From: Shewanella woodyi ATCC 51908
GTDB lineage: Bacteria; Pseudomonadota; Gammaproteobacteria; Enterobacterales; Shewanellaceae
Assembly (NCBI RefSeq): GCF_000019525.1
Contig: NC_010506.1
Span: 3,472,001 to 3,536,000, forward strand
Direction: 5' to 3'
DNA length: 64,000 nt
Part shown: positions 12,501-21,189 of the stretch, piece by piece
How positions within the stretch are numbered: the stretch's first letter is position 1
How the letters are laid out: every line of letters starts with the position of its first letter
The notes under the pieces: generated by a model
What the model was told of the DNA's origin: nothing
The model's database searches: none
What the model saw: only the letters and a program-made list of their open reading frames with translations
Program-made: the position numbers and the translations under genes

Positions 12501-12948
12501 AGATGGTCCCCTGCTCAATAATCGCGTAACTACGTGGACCAAGGCCTGTCCCCATAAAGAGATCTGTAATGTCTTTGCGGCGACACTTTTGACCATTTAG
12601 AAAGTAGCTTGAATCACCATCACGACTGACTTGGCGTTTAACAGCGATCTCTTGATAGCTGGCATATTCACCCGAAAGTCTCCCATCTTGGTTTTCAAAT
12701 AACAGCTCTACACTGGCCACGGAAACCGGTCGTCTGGCGGTGGAGCCATTAAAAATAACATCCGCCATCGAATCACCACGCAGGTGTTTAGCAGAGCTTT
12801 CGCCTAATACCCAACGTACGGCGTCGATAATATTGGACTTGCCACAGCCATTAGGGCCGATAACGGCAGTCAGGGGGTTGAGAAATGGGATCTTAGTTGG
12901 ATCGACAAACGACTTAAATCCAGCAAGTTTTATCTGTTTGAGTCTCAT
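9547..12948 (-). CDS. smc: Chromosome segregation protein SMC
   Basis: The 1133-residue condensin ATPase has Walker A GPNGCGKSN at 31-39, two long Gln/Glu/Leu-rich coiled coils (~165-480 and ~640-930), a hinge-like globular middle (~495-630), the ABC signature LLSGGEKALTAL and Walker B FCMLDEVDAPLD near the C-terminus. SMC dimers, with ScpA and ScpB, load on DNA and organise and separate sister chromosomes. Absence of the MukB architecture fits a Shewanella-type rather than an enteric or Vibrio chromosome. The gene is divergent from cysZ with ~216 bp between starts. No scpA or scpB is in the window. Confidence 0.96.
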   Translation of the reverse strand: MRLKQIKLAGFKSFVDPTKIPFLNPLTAVIGPNGCGKSNIIDAVRWVLGESSAKHLRGDSMADVIFNGSTARRPVSVASVELLFENQDGRLSGEYASYQEIAVKRQVSRDGDSSYFLNGQKCRRKDITDLFMGTGLGPRSYAIIEQGTISRLIESKPQELRVFIEEAAGISRYKERRRETENRIRHTRENLERLADIRTELSRQLDKLAEQASAAKQYRELKQSERKLDAELSVSRFSELTLQMEKLTNEINLLEVDLAEFLALKESTELSLTQLKIQLVELDGQEQKRVEDFYLSGTQIAKLEQDLKHRQQQDAHIDKRIEDIVAKVATQLEQLKADEALAAKLSSDLADKTPTFDSLSDQVEAFKLQLTEKESQGETQSQALSHQKELVSTYRLEQEMSRGKLTNQQSKLEHKLQQQIKVKQQLEELATQANDSEQRQSEELEQLSEESSIQQELIDELDEQFDIANQAQVKLKAKQEALSQSLAEERGRFSLVSKLLPDETDTQEQALWQVLDVQPGWEKAVELLFDGLLKVPASQESSEAGFALFEQQNWHGVTADANLSPWLANVYWVESLALAKQQLESLAEDHRIVTADGYLLGRGFCIKKGTDSSSLVQLKREQKALEASIAESEILLKEVNQSSHQQAALLESLTQELKLGHVRSQQLKLSMAGLSSQLAASKQRAAEQKVTFAKLEEESQQLQLDIEQTQGEERLLLDTLSQDEALYKEASAALAVLDGEHQAHQTQVRTLRSQIDDLKQQQSGAGSSIQSLKTKIALKEQAVFQQKERIDELKLAKLALEHQLVEQDSQGDGQLSALTKQLNEALTQQQVKQDELAQLRQQQAQVQEASDSAGLKKKQQLGKIERLTQSISTLKLRREGIKGQADSQSMQLKEQQIEVELVQSAMDMNITLAARQRELERIRARIVHLGAINLAAIEEFEQQSERKSYLDSQDADLTKALTSLEEAIRKIDRETKTRFKDTFDKVNKDLGLLFPKVFGGGSAHLALTHDDLLETGVTIMARPPGKKNSTIHLLSGGEKALTALSLVFAIFRLNPAPFCMLDEVDAPLDDANVERFCRLVKEMSQSVQFIYISHNKITMELADQLIGVTMHEPGVSRIVAVDIEEAVAMADAV

Positions 12949-13164
12949 GGTGCCAGTTAGGTCGTTTTCAGCTAATTTAAAAATAGTCGCAAATTAGCGG
13001 AACAGAGCTTTTTGAGTATTGATTTTCTGAGGGCTACTTTACCAAAGCGAGCAGTATTTTGTAACGTTTTTATTGTACTTGGGTCTATTTACTGCTTGTC
13101 ATCACCATCTGACTGGAACACAATCCATTTAAGCATTTTCCTAATTAATTATTGTGTCGACTTT

Positions 13165-13938
13165 ATGAACCAAACTGCTGAAAGACCCAAAAAAAGTGGC
13201 GTTAACTATTTTCTTGATGGCTTTAGCTTGATCAAAACCAAAGGGCTAAGAAGCTTTGTGTTTATCCCGCTGATGATAAACTTAGTGCTATTCGCAAGTG
13301 TGATCTACTTCGCCATCGGCCAGCTCGAACAGATGTTTAACTGGATATCTTCTCAACTGCCCGATTACTTAAGTTGGCTAAACTTCCTCTTGTGGCCACT
13401 AGCAGTGCTCACATTGCTGGTTGTGCTCTCTTTTCTATTCAGCTCAGTGATGAACTGGTTAGCCGCGCCCTTTAATGGTTTATTAGCCGAGAAGGTTGAG
13501 CAACACCTTACGGGAAAAGATCTCAATACTGGTACCACAGTCGACCTGGTCAAAGATCTTCCACGTATCTTAGGTAGAGAGTGGAAAAAACTTAAATATT
13601 ACCTGCCAAGAGCAATTATCTGCTTGATCTTATTCTGGATCCCATTTATCGGACAAACCTTTGCACCGATAATCTGGTTTATGTTCAGTGCCTGGATGAT
13701 GGCGATTCAATATTGTGATTACCCATTCGATAATCATAAGGTTCCCTTCGACGATATGAAGTTTGCCCTTAATCAAACCAAAGGTAGCAGTTTTAGTTTC
13801 GGCGCTGCCGTTACCCTGTTTTCGATGATCCCTATCGTCAACTTTATTGTGATGCCAGTCGCCATTTGTGGTGCAACATCCATGTGGGTAGACAAGTATC
13901 GTGAAGCCTATAAACACCCAGAGATTGCGCCAGAGTAA
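13165..13938 (+). CDS. cysZ: Sulfate transporter CysZ
   Basis: The 257-residue inner-membrane protein has four long hydrophobic segments and strong family signatures: LLWPLAVL, NWLAAPFNGLLAEKVE, PRILGREWKKLKYYLPRAI, FSAWMMAIQYCDYPFDNHKVPF and MPVAICGATSMWVD. CysZ imports sulfate for cysteine synthesis. I chose the ATG at 13165 because the protein then begins MNQTAERPKKSGVNYFLDG, aligning with the N-terminus of E. coli CysZ. The frame is open back to 13012, but that extension has no family counterpart. In enterics cysZ sits directly beside cysK; here cysK is 7.5 kb downstream with unrelated genes between. Confidence 0.95.
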   Translation: MNQTAERPKKSGVNYFLDGFSLIKTKGLRSFVFIPLMINLVLFASVIYFAIGQLEQMFNWISSQLPDYLSWLNFLLWPLAVLTLLVVLSFLFSSVMNWLAAPFNGLLAEKVEQHLTGKDLNTGTTVDLVKDLPRILGREWKKLKYYLPRAIICLILFWIPFIGQTFAPIIWFMFSAWMMAIQYCDYPFDNHKVPFDDMKFALNQTKGSSFSFGAAVTLFSMIPIVNFIVMPVAICGATSMWVDKYREAYKHPEIAPE

Positions 13939-13958
13939 CCTCTCAGTTCGCCGTACTA

Positions 13959-13980
13959 AGGGGGCGTAACAAAGCCCCCT
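13959..13980 (+). terminator. Probable terminator after cysZ
   Basis: A hairpin of 7 bp (AGGGGGC / GCCCCCT, 8-nt loop) lies 20 bp after the cysZ stop. The T tract is weak (GTTGATT), so efficiency is uncertain. Confidence 0.5.
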
Positions 13981-14128
13981 GTTGATTCAGTATCTGATTA
14001 AACCGCCAGTTCAATTTCTCCATCATCTCTCAATCTTGCAAGATAACCAACTAGTACTAACTCCTTACTTACTCACTGCTTGCGCAGTGTTATTGTACTC
14101 GACATGATAGATAACTGAAGGAGAGTCC

Positions 14129-14761
14129 ATGTCAGATAAATATGAGTGGCGAAAAAAGGAAAAGAGTCTCTATATTCCCAAAAATAAGCCGGAGTTGCTT
14201 GAAGTTCCCTCGTTAAACTTCATCACTCTATCAGGCGAAGGTAGCCCTGAGGATGAGATATTTACACAGTATATCGGCACTCTTTACTCTTTGGCTTATA
14301 CGATAAAGATGCATCCTAAAACGATGACGACAAAACCAAATGGCTATTTCGATTTCACTGTCTACCCGTTAGAGGGTATTTGGGATATCAATGACCAAGC
14401 TAAAGCACACTTCTTAGGCACAATAGATAAAAAAGATTTGGTCTATCAGCTAATGATCCGCCAGCCTAAATTTGTCGACACGAACCTCTATGAAGAGATG
14501 CTCAACCTTGCCAAGAGTAAGCGAGATAACCCGCTATTAGAGCAGGTAAAGTTTACAACAATTACAGATGGGAGATGTATTCAAATGCTGCACTTGGGCC
14601 CATTTGAGAATGAGTCTCAGACCTTCGAGGAGATGGAATCCTTCGCACAAGCTCAAGGCCTGACACGTCGCTCTAAGGTGCACCGAGAGATATACCTTAG
14701 CGATCCTCGTAAAGTCGCCCCAGAAAAGCTGAAAACAGTATTAAGGTTTCAAGTGGTTTAA
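14129..14761 (+). CDS. GyrI-like small-molecule-binding domain protein
   Basis: The 210-residue soluble protein begins YEWRKKEKSLYIPKNKPELLEVPSLNFITLSGEG and contains YSLAYTIKM and YPLEGIWD. These are hallmarks of the stand-alone GyrI-like (SOUL/AraC effector-binding fold) family found in many bacteria. The C-terminal half repeats the fold (MLHLGPFENESQTFEEM). Such proteins bind hydrophobic or cationic small molecules and some hydrolyse cyclopropanoids, but the ligand here cannot be predicted. A good SD (AAGGAGAG) precedes the ATG. It is followed at 110 bp by the NTF2-like gene on the same strand. Confidence 0.8.
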   Translation: MSDKYEWRKKEKSLYIPKNKPELLEVPSLNFITLSGEGSPEDEIFTQYIGTLYSLAYTIKMHPKTMTTKPNGYFDFTVYPLEGIWDINDQAKAHFLGTIDKKDLVYQLMIRQPKFVDTNLYEEMLNLAKSKRDNPLLEQVKFTTITDGRCIQMLHLGPFENESQTFEEMESFAQAQGLTRRSKVHREIYLSDPRKVAPEKLKTVLRFQVV

Positions 14762-14870
14762 CCATCATTGAAATAGAGCAGCAAAAGCTGTAGGTTAAAT
14801 TTGTTTAGCAAAAGCTTATATAGATAGATTGTTGCCTGAATAGATAAACTCAAGGTGAGATGGAGCCTCT

Positions 14871-15635
14871 ATGACCTCAAGACGAAAACAGCTTATCCAT
14901 GCCCTGCTCAAAGGAATAGAAACTGGCGATCCTGAATCAGTAAAGGTCGTCAATCAAAGCCAATATATTCAACATAATCCCCAAACTCACGAAGGTGACG
15001 AAGGGTTAGCAGCCCTGTTTAAGAGACTTTCCAAAACCTCTCCCCGAGTCAACATAGTACGGATCTTTGCAGACGCTGATTTTGTATTTGCTCATACAGA
15101 GTATGACTTTAGTAGCCAAAGAGTTGGATTTGAGATGTTCAGGTTTGAGGGAGATCAAACCGTAGAGCATTGGGATAATATTCAAAGCCGCCAAGGGCCC
15201 AACTCTGCAGGCCACAGTATGGTTGATGGTATTGCAGAGGTATCAGATCTTGATAAAACCGAATCAAATCGTGAACTTGTACAATCTTTCGTTAATGAAG
15301 TCCTCATTAGTCGACAACTGAATAAGTTGTCTCACTACATAGATATTGACCACTATATCGAGCATAACCCTAAGCTCAGCAGCCTGTCATCGGTTCACGT
15401 AGCTTTGTCTGAGTCCGATATAGATGACAGGTTTTCAATTCAGTATGACAAATCACACCGAATATTGGCTGAGGGAAACTTTGTATTATCAGCCTGTGAA
15501 GGTTACTACCAAGGTCAACATAGCTCCTTTTATGATCTATTTAGGCTAGAGAGCGGAAAAATTATTGAACATTGGGACACCAGAGAAACTATCCACCCAA
15601 AATCAGAATGGAAGAACAATAACGGTAAGTTCTAA
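14871..15635 (+). CDS. Tandem NTF2-like (SnoaL-type) protein
   Basis: The 254-residue protein is made of two copies of one ~120-residue SnoaL/NTF2-like domain. The pairs YIQHNPQ (~27) and YIEHNPK (~163), and FRFEGDQTVEHWDNIQ (~90) and FRLESGKIIEHWDTRE (~223), show the duplication directly. Each half has the conical alpha+beta fold pattern and the conserved HN and EHWD residues seen in SnoaL-like proteins. Those include polyketide cyclases and many uncharacterised proteins. No signal peptide is seen. It is 35 bp upstream of the metallo-beta-lactamase-fold gene and probably co-transcribed with it. The substrate is unknown. Confidence 0.78.
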   Translation: MTSRRKQLIHALLKGIETGDPESVKVVNQSQYIQHNPQTHEGDEGLAALFKRLSKTSPRVNIVRIFADADFVFAHTEYDFSSQRVGFEMFRFEGDQTVEHWDNIQSRQGPNSAGHSMVDGIAEVSDLDKTESNRELVQSFVNEVLISRQLNKLSHYIDIDHYIEHNPKLSSLSSVHVALSESDIDDRFSIQYDKSHRILAEGNFVLSACEGYYQGQHSSFYDLFRLESGKIIEHWDTRETIHPKSEWKNNNGKF

Positions 15636-15670
15636 TACACGATAGCAGTATCACTTTGGAGAGAATAAAG

Positions 15671-16588
15671 ATGGCAAATAAAACGAGTCTATTTCTAGTT
15701 TTAACGGCGATGATGCTCCAGTTCACCTTCAGTTATCAGGTTACAGCTCAAGAGCAAGTGTCAAAAGTGGTTGATGACGTATACCGTTATGGGGATCCTA
15801 ATTTAGGCTACTTCTCCATGTTTATCATCACCAATGATGGCGTCATTGTGATAGATCCCATGAACACTACTCACTCTCAAGGCCTATTAAAGGCGATCCA
15901 AAAAATCACAAAACAGCCGATTCGCTACCTTTTGCACAGCCATAACCATTGGGATCACGCTAAAGGAGGCCAGATTTTTCGGGAGCAAGGCGCCAAAATA
16001 GCTGCCCATAAAGAAGCCGCTCAATGGATGCAAAAGAACCCCCATGGGGATTTAGTCATGCCCGATGAGATATGGAGCGGCAAACGCAAAGAGATTGAAC
16101 TCGGCGACAAAAAAATTGAACTGCACTATTTGGGTATTAATCATGGTTTAGGCATGACCGCGTTTCTGCTCCCCAAAGAGAAAGTAGCCTATATCGCAGA
16201 TATTGTAACGCCAAAGCGCATGCCCTTTTCAATCGCTGATTTTAATATTAAGGAGCTGATGAGGACGCTCGATGAGCTTGAACAGCTGGATTTTACCAAG
16301 GCAGTCTTTTCACACTCTTATGCTAAGGAGGCCGTTGGAGGAAAATCAGATTTAGCCGATACCAAAACTTTTTTTATCGATCTACAGCAGGCTATCTTTG
16401 CAGAGTTTAAAAAGGGCACCACGTTTTATCAGATGCCAAATACCCTTAAGTTGCCACAATATCAACAGTGGGCTTTCTATAATGAGTGGCTCCCCATCAA
16501 CACTTGGAACATGATGTTTCAAGTAGAGATGGGATCTTTTCCTTGGCGAGTTGAATCAAACTCTATCGAAGAAAAATCCAAACAGTAA
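15671..16588 (+). CDS. Exported metallo-beta-lactamase-fold hydrolase
   Basis: The 305-residue protein has a signal peptide (MANKTSLFLVLTAMMLQFTF, cleavage near TAQ/EQ at ~26-27). The MBL zinc motif H91-x-H93-x-D95-H96 lies in LLHSHNHWDHAKGG, with later candidate ligands in IADIVTP and FSHSYA. It is therefore a probable periplasmic zinc hydrolase. I chose the ATG at 15671, which has the SD GGAGAG at good spacing, over the in-frame TTG at 15656. The substrate is unknown; many members of this group act on quinone, lactone or phosphoester compounds. The two preceding plus-strand genes may belong to the same transcription unit. Confidence 0.82.
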   Translation: MANKTSLFLVLTAMMLQFTFSYQVTAQEQVSKVVDDVYRYGDPNLGYFSMFIITNDGVIVIDPMNTTHSQGLLKAIQKITKQPIRYLLHSHNHWDHAKGGQIFREQGAKIAAHKEAAQWMQKNPHGDLVMPDEIWSGKRKEIELGDKKIELHYLGINHGLGMTAFLLPKEKVAYIADIVTPKRMPFSIADFNIKELMRTLDELEQLDFTKAVFSHSYAKEAVGGKSDLADTKTFFIDLQQAIFAEFKKGTTFYQMPNTLKLPQYQQWAFYNEWLPINTWNMMFQVEMGSFPWRVESNSIEEKSKQ

Positions 16589-16595
16589 ACAATCA

Positions 16596-18560
16596 CTATT
16601 TGGGGCGACTCTGTAGTTGTTTCAACTTTTTAAGGATTAAGCCCGGTTGAGTTGCAACCATGCCGCCATGGGTTAAATACCGTAACGCCTGCTCATGTTT
16701 GCCAAGTTTGATATAAGTTTCAGCAATGGCGATATAGGAGCGAGTATGACTTGGCTCAATCTCCAAAGCCCGCTTAAAGTGGACAATGGCTTGCATACTA
16801 GGCCTCTCTTTATTCGCCAAGTAACCTAAGTAGTACCAAGCAATCGCGAGATTGTGCCGCTGAGATATCGCCTTTTGAAAACGCTTCTCAGCTTTTTTGT
16901 AGTTTGAGTTATTAAGCTGCAGTAATCCGTCATTAAAATTAAGATCAGCAGAGTTTGGCTGTTGCATCAGCGCCTGTTTAAACAGACTTTCTGCCAGCTC
17001 TGCCTTCCCCTGAGTTAGCATCGCGACTGCAGATAACTGCAGAGCTTTAGGGTTAGCCTTCTCAATTTCAAGTGCCCTATTCAAAGTTTTCTCGGCGTCT
17101 TGAAAGCGTTTTAAATTAATCTGAGCATTGGCTAAAACTAGCCAAGGAGTGATCTCTTTGAACTCAGATTTCAATAGATTCGCCTGTAACTTATCCACCA
17201 TGCTAGGAGAGGTGAAACTTTGTAGTACCGATACCGCTTTATAGATCTCACCTTCGGCGTGTTTGGGAGATAGGCTGGGTAACAAAAAATCAAGCGCATT
17301 GATTTTCGGTGGGACTTTATCCATAGGAGCGAGTCGCTCTCTGGCTGAAGCACTTTTTACTTGAATGCGGTGATCAGTCATCACCGCATGAACCACGTCT
17401 TGAGCACGCCTTTTAGGCATATGGCAGCCAGTACAATCTTTACTGTTTTTAATATCGTCAGAAACAATTGCTTGATGTGGAGTGTGACAACTTTTACAGA
17501 CAGCGGAGAAATGCTCAACTCTCTCCTCTTGGGTTACTTTTTTGTGGGGATTATGGCAGCTAATACACGTTAGCTTGCCCTCACTTTTTAAGTAACAGGG
17601 GCTTTGTAGGAAGCGATAACCTTGATGGTTAATCTCAAATCGCTCACTTTTTGGCAACTCAGCATCCACGACATCAACATGTAAGAGATAATCATTGATA
17701 AACTCACCAGGGCGAAATGAGTAGATAGGTCGCTCGAAACGGCGCTGACCAACGATAGCGCCAGATGGGAGCAGATGACACTGCAAGCATACCGAGTCTC
17801 GCTGACGGTTGGAGAGTTTAGCAGGGTTTGTTATCGCGCTGCGGATATCAGTTAAAGGCTCTACATCTAATGCCGTTTGAATATGCTTAGCACCTGGACC
17901 GTGACAGCGCTGGCAACCTGTGCCATGGGGTAAGTTTTTAGGAAAAAGATTTGGTTTCCAAGCAATATCGCTGCCCTGCTCTACCTGAGGATATGCGTTA
18001 TGGCAAAACATACACTCACGGTTCACCTCTCTTAACACTCCTGAGTGATCTTTTTCCTCAAATCCTGGATGCATCTGCCACTCGCCAGTTTCAGAGTACC
18101 AATCAATTGGAAGCAGATAGAGCTGGCCATTTTCAGTTTGATACAGATAGCTGCGCACCTTATTACCTGAGCCTAAAAACCAATCCACTCTCTGTTCAAA
18201 CAGGTTAATCACCTTACCATCAGCATCTTTTTGATAACGCTTGAAGATGATTTCGCTATCCGTTTTTCGCATCTGATAATAACGCTGACTCGCGCTATGG
18301 TACAAAGGCTCAGCATTATAGTTCGCAAGCGCATGCTCCACTTTTGCGGGAAAGAACGAGTTTGCCATTCCCACTTCTTGATAAGATTGATATAGCTCGT
18401 TATGGCAAACAGCGCACGCCTTGCTGTCAACGTAGCCTGCCGCGGCTCCGGTAGTGACCTCAAAGCCAAGAGGAGCTTGCAATGTTCCAACAGAATAAAC
18501 GGGGAGACAGATTAAACATAGACACGCAAGGAGAAGCTGTTTGAGGAAAAAATTGTCCAT
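16596..18560 (-). CDS. Heptaheme c-type cytochrome with C-terminal TPR domain
   Basis: The 654-residue protein has an N-terminal signal peptide (MDNFFLKQLLLACLCLICLP) and seven CxxCH haem-attachment motifs, at residues 49-53, 183-187, 216-220, 258-262, 332-336, 355-359 and 376-380. The remaining ~220 residues are tetratricopeptide repeats (~440-645, e.g. AWYYLGYLANKERPSMQAIVHFKRALEIEPSH). It is expected to be periplasmic and to carry electrons while the TPR part docks a partner. The architecture resembles multihaem cytochrome/TPR proteins common in Shewanella and other respiratory bacteria. The physiological donor and acceptor are unknown. No partner quinol oxidase lies beside it; the neighbour upstream is a diguanylate cyclase. 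Confidence 0.87.
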   Translation of the reverse strand: MDNFFLKQLLLACLCLICLPVYSVGTLQAPLGFEVTTGAAAGYVDSKACAVCHNELYQSYQEVGMANSFFPAKVEHALANYNAEPLYHSASQRYYQMRKTDSEIIFKRYQKDADGKVINLFEQRVDWFLGSGNKVRSYLYQTENGQLYLLPIDWYSETGEWQMHPGFEEKDHSGVLREVNRECMFCHNAYPQVEQGSDIAWKPNLFPKNLPHGTGCQRCHGPGAKHIQTALDVEPLTDIRSAITNPAKLSNRQRDSVCLQCHLLPSGAIVGQRRFERPIYSFRPGEFINDYLLHVDVVDAELPKSERFEINHQGYRFLQSPCYLKSEGKLTCISCHNPHKKVTQEERVEHFSAVCKSCHTPHQAIVSDDIKNSKDCTGCHMPKRRAQDVVHAVMTDHRIQVKSASARERLAPMDKVPPKINALDFLLPSLSPKHAEGEIYKAVSVLQSFTSPSMVDKLQANLLKSEFKEITPWLVLANAQINLKRFQDAEKTLNRALEIEKANPKALQLSAVAMLTQGKAELAESLFKQALMQQPNSADLNFNDGLLQLNNSNYKKAEKRFQKAISQRHNLAIAWYYLGYLANKERPSMQAIVHFKRALEIEPSHTRSYIAIAETYIKLGKHEQALRYLTHGGMVATQPGLILKKLKQLQSRPK

Positions 18561-18714
18561 AAGGTGATATTATTTTTATTATATTGATTGCACTAAACAG
18601 AGCTTGGCAAGCTCCCTTCAAACAGTTCTGTACAATGGTTAAACCGTGAGCCACTGAGATACTTCTTCCTAAATCACTCAATAGCCCCTATTTAATAACA
18701 GTTCACGAAGTCGT

Positions 18715-19962
18715 TTACTCATTCCCTTCAATACAGACTAAGTTTCTGCCCAACTCTTTTGCATCATAAAGCGCCTTGTCAGCACGTTGTAATAAGTTAT
18801 CTAAGCTCTCGTCACTAAGCCCTGCAATACCAGTACTGACAGTCACATTGATCGGCCCCTGGGAGGTTTGGATTGCCTCAACCTCAAGTTGAGCACGAAA
18901 CTTATCCATTAAAGAGAAGACCTTATCCTCATTCAAACCTCTAAATGCAACGGTGAACTCTTCACCACCAAAACGTGCAACAGTAAAGTGTTGACCAAAG
19001 AAGTGCTTCAATCTAGCAGCAAACTCAACCAGCACTTCATCACCAATATCATGACCATAGGTATCGTTCACTTTTTTGAAAAAGTCGATATCAAGCAAAG
19101 CAAGGGTTAAGCTGGTTTTTTTCTGCTCAATCTGTTGCAGCTGCTCTTCAAACAGATTAAAGAAATAACGACGATTATAAACACCGGTAAGATAATCTAG
19201 ATTTGCCTGCTCCCAGAGTTTTCTGATCATATCTAAAGAGTCTAGGGTGTTAAGCACCCGACAATGAAACTCCTCATGAACAAAAGGCTTCTGTAGGAAA
19301 TCGTTAGCACCATTTTTAATAAAGCGAGCCGAAAGACTCTCATCATCATCACTTGAGAGACCTATAATCGCCAGCTCTTCACGGGTAAAGCTCTCTCTGA
19401 CCTTTAGAATCAAACCAAAACCATCTAAACCCGGCATATTGTAGTCAGTGATTAACAAGGTAATATCGGGCTGAGACTTTAATATCTCTAGTGCCGATAA
19501 GCCGTCATCAGCCTCAATCACCTGAAAAAGTTGTTGCTCAAGTAAACTTCTAACAAACTTTCGACTCACCATCGAGTCGTCGGCGACCAACACTTTAACC
19601 TTCTCATTACGCTTAAGTCGTGTAACGAGTCTAACCACATACTCATAGCTAAAACGGTTCTCTTTTAAAATATAATCAACGATGCCCAGTTGAAGCAGAC
19701 GTTTTCTCTGCTGGCCATCTAAGCTACCAGTCAATACTATACAAGGTGTCTGATGACCCTGAACAAGTTTAACGATCTCTCCCTCTTGCGCATCCGGCAG
19801 ATTAAGATCAGTAATAGCCACAAAGTACTTATACTGGGTTAGAAGTAATCTGGCTGTGGCCATATCTTCAGCAAAATCGACGTCGCAGCCCAATTCCTGT
19901 GCGATAAGGTGTTGTAAAATACGAGACACAACCCTGCTGTCCTCGACGACTAATATTCGCAA
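18715..19962 (-). CDS. Double-receiver response regulator with GGDEF domain
   Basis: The 415-residue cytoplasmic protein has REC1 (1-~115, phospho-acceptor D52 in ITDLNLPD), REC2 (~122-240, D173 in LITDYNMPGLDG) and a GGDEF domain (~250-415) with intact GGEEF at 332-336 and NDTYGHDIGD. It should make c-di-GMP from two GTP when phosphorylated. The RxxD inhibitory site normally a few residues before GGEEF is absent (sequence HFTVARFGGEEF), so product feedback by that route is not expected. REC1 lacks a classical Lys/Thr arrangement at its end (DYILKENRFS), so it may respond differently from REC2. No adjacent sensor kinase is present. Confidence 0.9.
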   Translation of the reverse strand: MRILVVEDSRVVSRILQHLIAQELGCDVDFAEDMATARLLLTQYKYFVAITDLNLPDAQEGEIVKLVQGHQTPCIVLTGSLDGQQRKRLLQLGIVDYILKENRFSYEYVVRLVTRLKRNEKVKVLVADDSMVSRKFVRSLLEQQLFQVIEADDGLSALEILKSQPDITLLITDYNMPGLDGFGLILKVRESFTREELAIIGLSSDDDESLSARFIKNGANDFLQKPFVHEEFHCRVLNTLDSLDMIRKLWEQANLDYLTGVYNRRYFFNLFEEQLQQIEQKKTSLTLALLDIDFFKKVNDTYGHDIGDEVLVEFAARLKHFFGQHFTVARFGGEEFTVAFRGLNEDKVFSLMDKFRAQLEVEAIQTSQGPINVTVSTGIAGLSDESLDNLLQRADKALYDAKELGRNLVCIEGNE

Positions 19963-20061
19963 CTTACTCTCCTAATACTTCAAATCGCAAAGTAATTAAC
20001 TCCATACCCACCTCGACCTTAATTCACCACTTTCTTGATGTCGATAGTAAATTTCTATGAA

Positions 20062-21189
20062 TTAATCTCCCTGACGTTCAGGTAAAACTATCTGTGTATT
20101 CAATCTATTCAGATCGATGACTACCGTCGCTGAGATCTTATCTTGAATCGCTTGTCTATTTGCATCCCAATAGATCTGTAAAAATCCCAACAACCCTGTT
20201 GCAAAACCAGCACCGTAGCCACCATAACGGCCAAAAGCATCCCAGAGGGATAACCCAGTTCCATCGAGTTGAACCACCCTAATGCGGAGCAGTTTTTTAC
20301 CCAATGTCTGACCATCAAACCAAGCGGTAAACACGGTAAAATAAAACGCTGCCCAACCAAATCCTAAGCCCAGATCATTGAGCATTCCCTTTGCCCACGA
20401 AAGTAGACTGTATTTATCGCCCTCGTCCACCTCCTCAAACTCTTCTTTATCAAGCTCTAAGAGCTGATCTTCAAGTTTACTTGGCGTCGGAGAATGGCGC
20501 TCTTTGATAGGCATTGATGGTGCTATGGTTTCTGCAGCATCAGGATTTAAGCTTGGTAATGGCTCGATACTCTTATCACTATCAAAGGGAGCAAGCGCTA
20601 TATCAACTCTTGCCAATAACGCTTTTTGTTCATCTGCTGAAAGAGGAAGCTCCTCAATAGCGCCACTTAATACCGCTCTCTTCTCCGCATAAGTTAAACT
20701 TGATGTTATAACAGCGGGAAGTAGCTCGGCCAGTTCGCTTTCTGCACAAGTAATATCGCTACACTGGCTGAAACTAACCAGCTTAGGCGCGTAATCAAGT
20801 ATCTCTCCTAACACTTGAAAGGAGCTTAGCTCAGCGCTTTCAGCCTTATCTCCCTGCTCTTGTGAGGGGGTATTTGAGGAAGAAGTGGTAATGAGGTTGT
20901 CAAAAGCAACGACGAGCAACATGACAAGCATGAGTGAGTAGAGTCCCCACTTGAAGAATTTCCCCAATTGGCGACTTTTTTTCTGAATAGCCAAGGTTAA
21001 GCCAACAAGCAAAATAAATACCCAACCTGCCTGCTCAGCTAAAACAGCCACCAGCAAACCATCAATGATCATGGCTCCACCCCGTTTTAATGGGCTCGCA
21101 AGGGGGCTATAAAGAAGTTCAGGTGCGATCTCAAAGGCGAAAGGAGTCACCATAGCTTTAGAGTCGACAGTGGGATTTTCCCTAATCAT
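20062..21189 (-). CDS. RDD-family membrane protein
   Basis: The 375-residue protein has the RDD signature split around a large insert. It starts with LKRGGAMIIDGLLVAVLAEQAGW (~34-56) and membrane segments near 56-75 and 84-101. A long soluble, acidic middle follows (~105-270, with CSDITCAESELAELLP). The C-terminal pair of membrane segments contains DGQTLGKKLLRIRVVQLDGTG (~308-328). RDD proteins are small membrane proteins, some linked to transport or cation exchange, and most are uncharacterised. The ~165-residue soluble insert between the membrane halves is unusual for the family. It is monocistronic and divergent from cysK. Confidence 0.8.
   Translation of the reverse strand: MIRENPTVDSKAMVTPFAFEIAPELLYSPLASPLKRGGAMIIDGLLVAVLAEQAGWVFILLVGLTLAIQKKSRQLGKFFKWGLYSLMLVMLLVVAFDNLITTSSSNTPSQEQGDKAESAELSSFQVLGEILDYAPKLVSFSQCSDITCAESELAELLPAVITSSLTYAEKRAVLSGAIEELPLSADEQKALLARVDIALAPFDSDKSIEPLPSLNPDAAETIAPSMPIKERHSPTPSKLEDQLLELDKEEFEEVDEGDKYSLLSWAKGMLNDLGLGFGWAAFYFTVFTAWFDGQTLGKKLLRIRVVQLDGTGLSLWDAFGRYGGYGAGFATGLLGFLQIYWDANRQAIQDKISATVVIDLNRLNTQIVLPERQGD

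Noticed and set aside
13012..13164. 51-residue N-terminal extension of CysZ
   Set aside because: The conserved CysZ N-terminus begins at the ATG at 13165, and the extension is hydrophobic noise overlapping the smc-cysZ promoter region.
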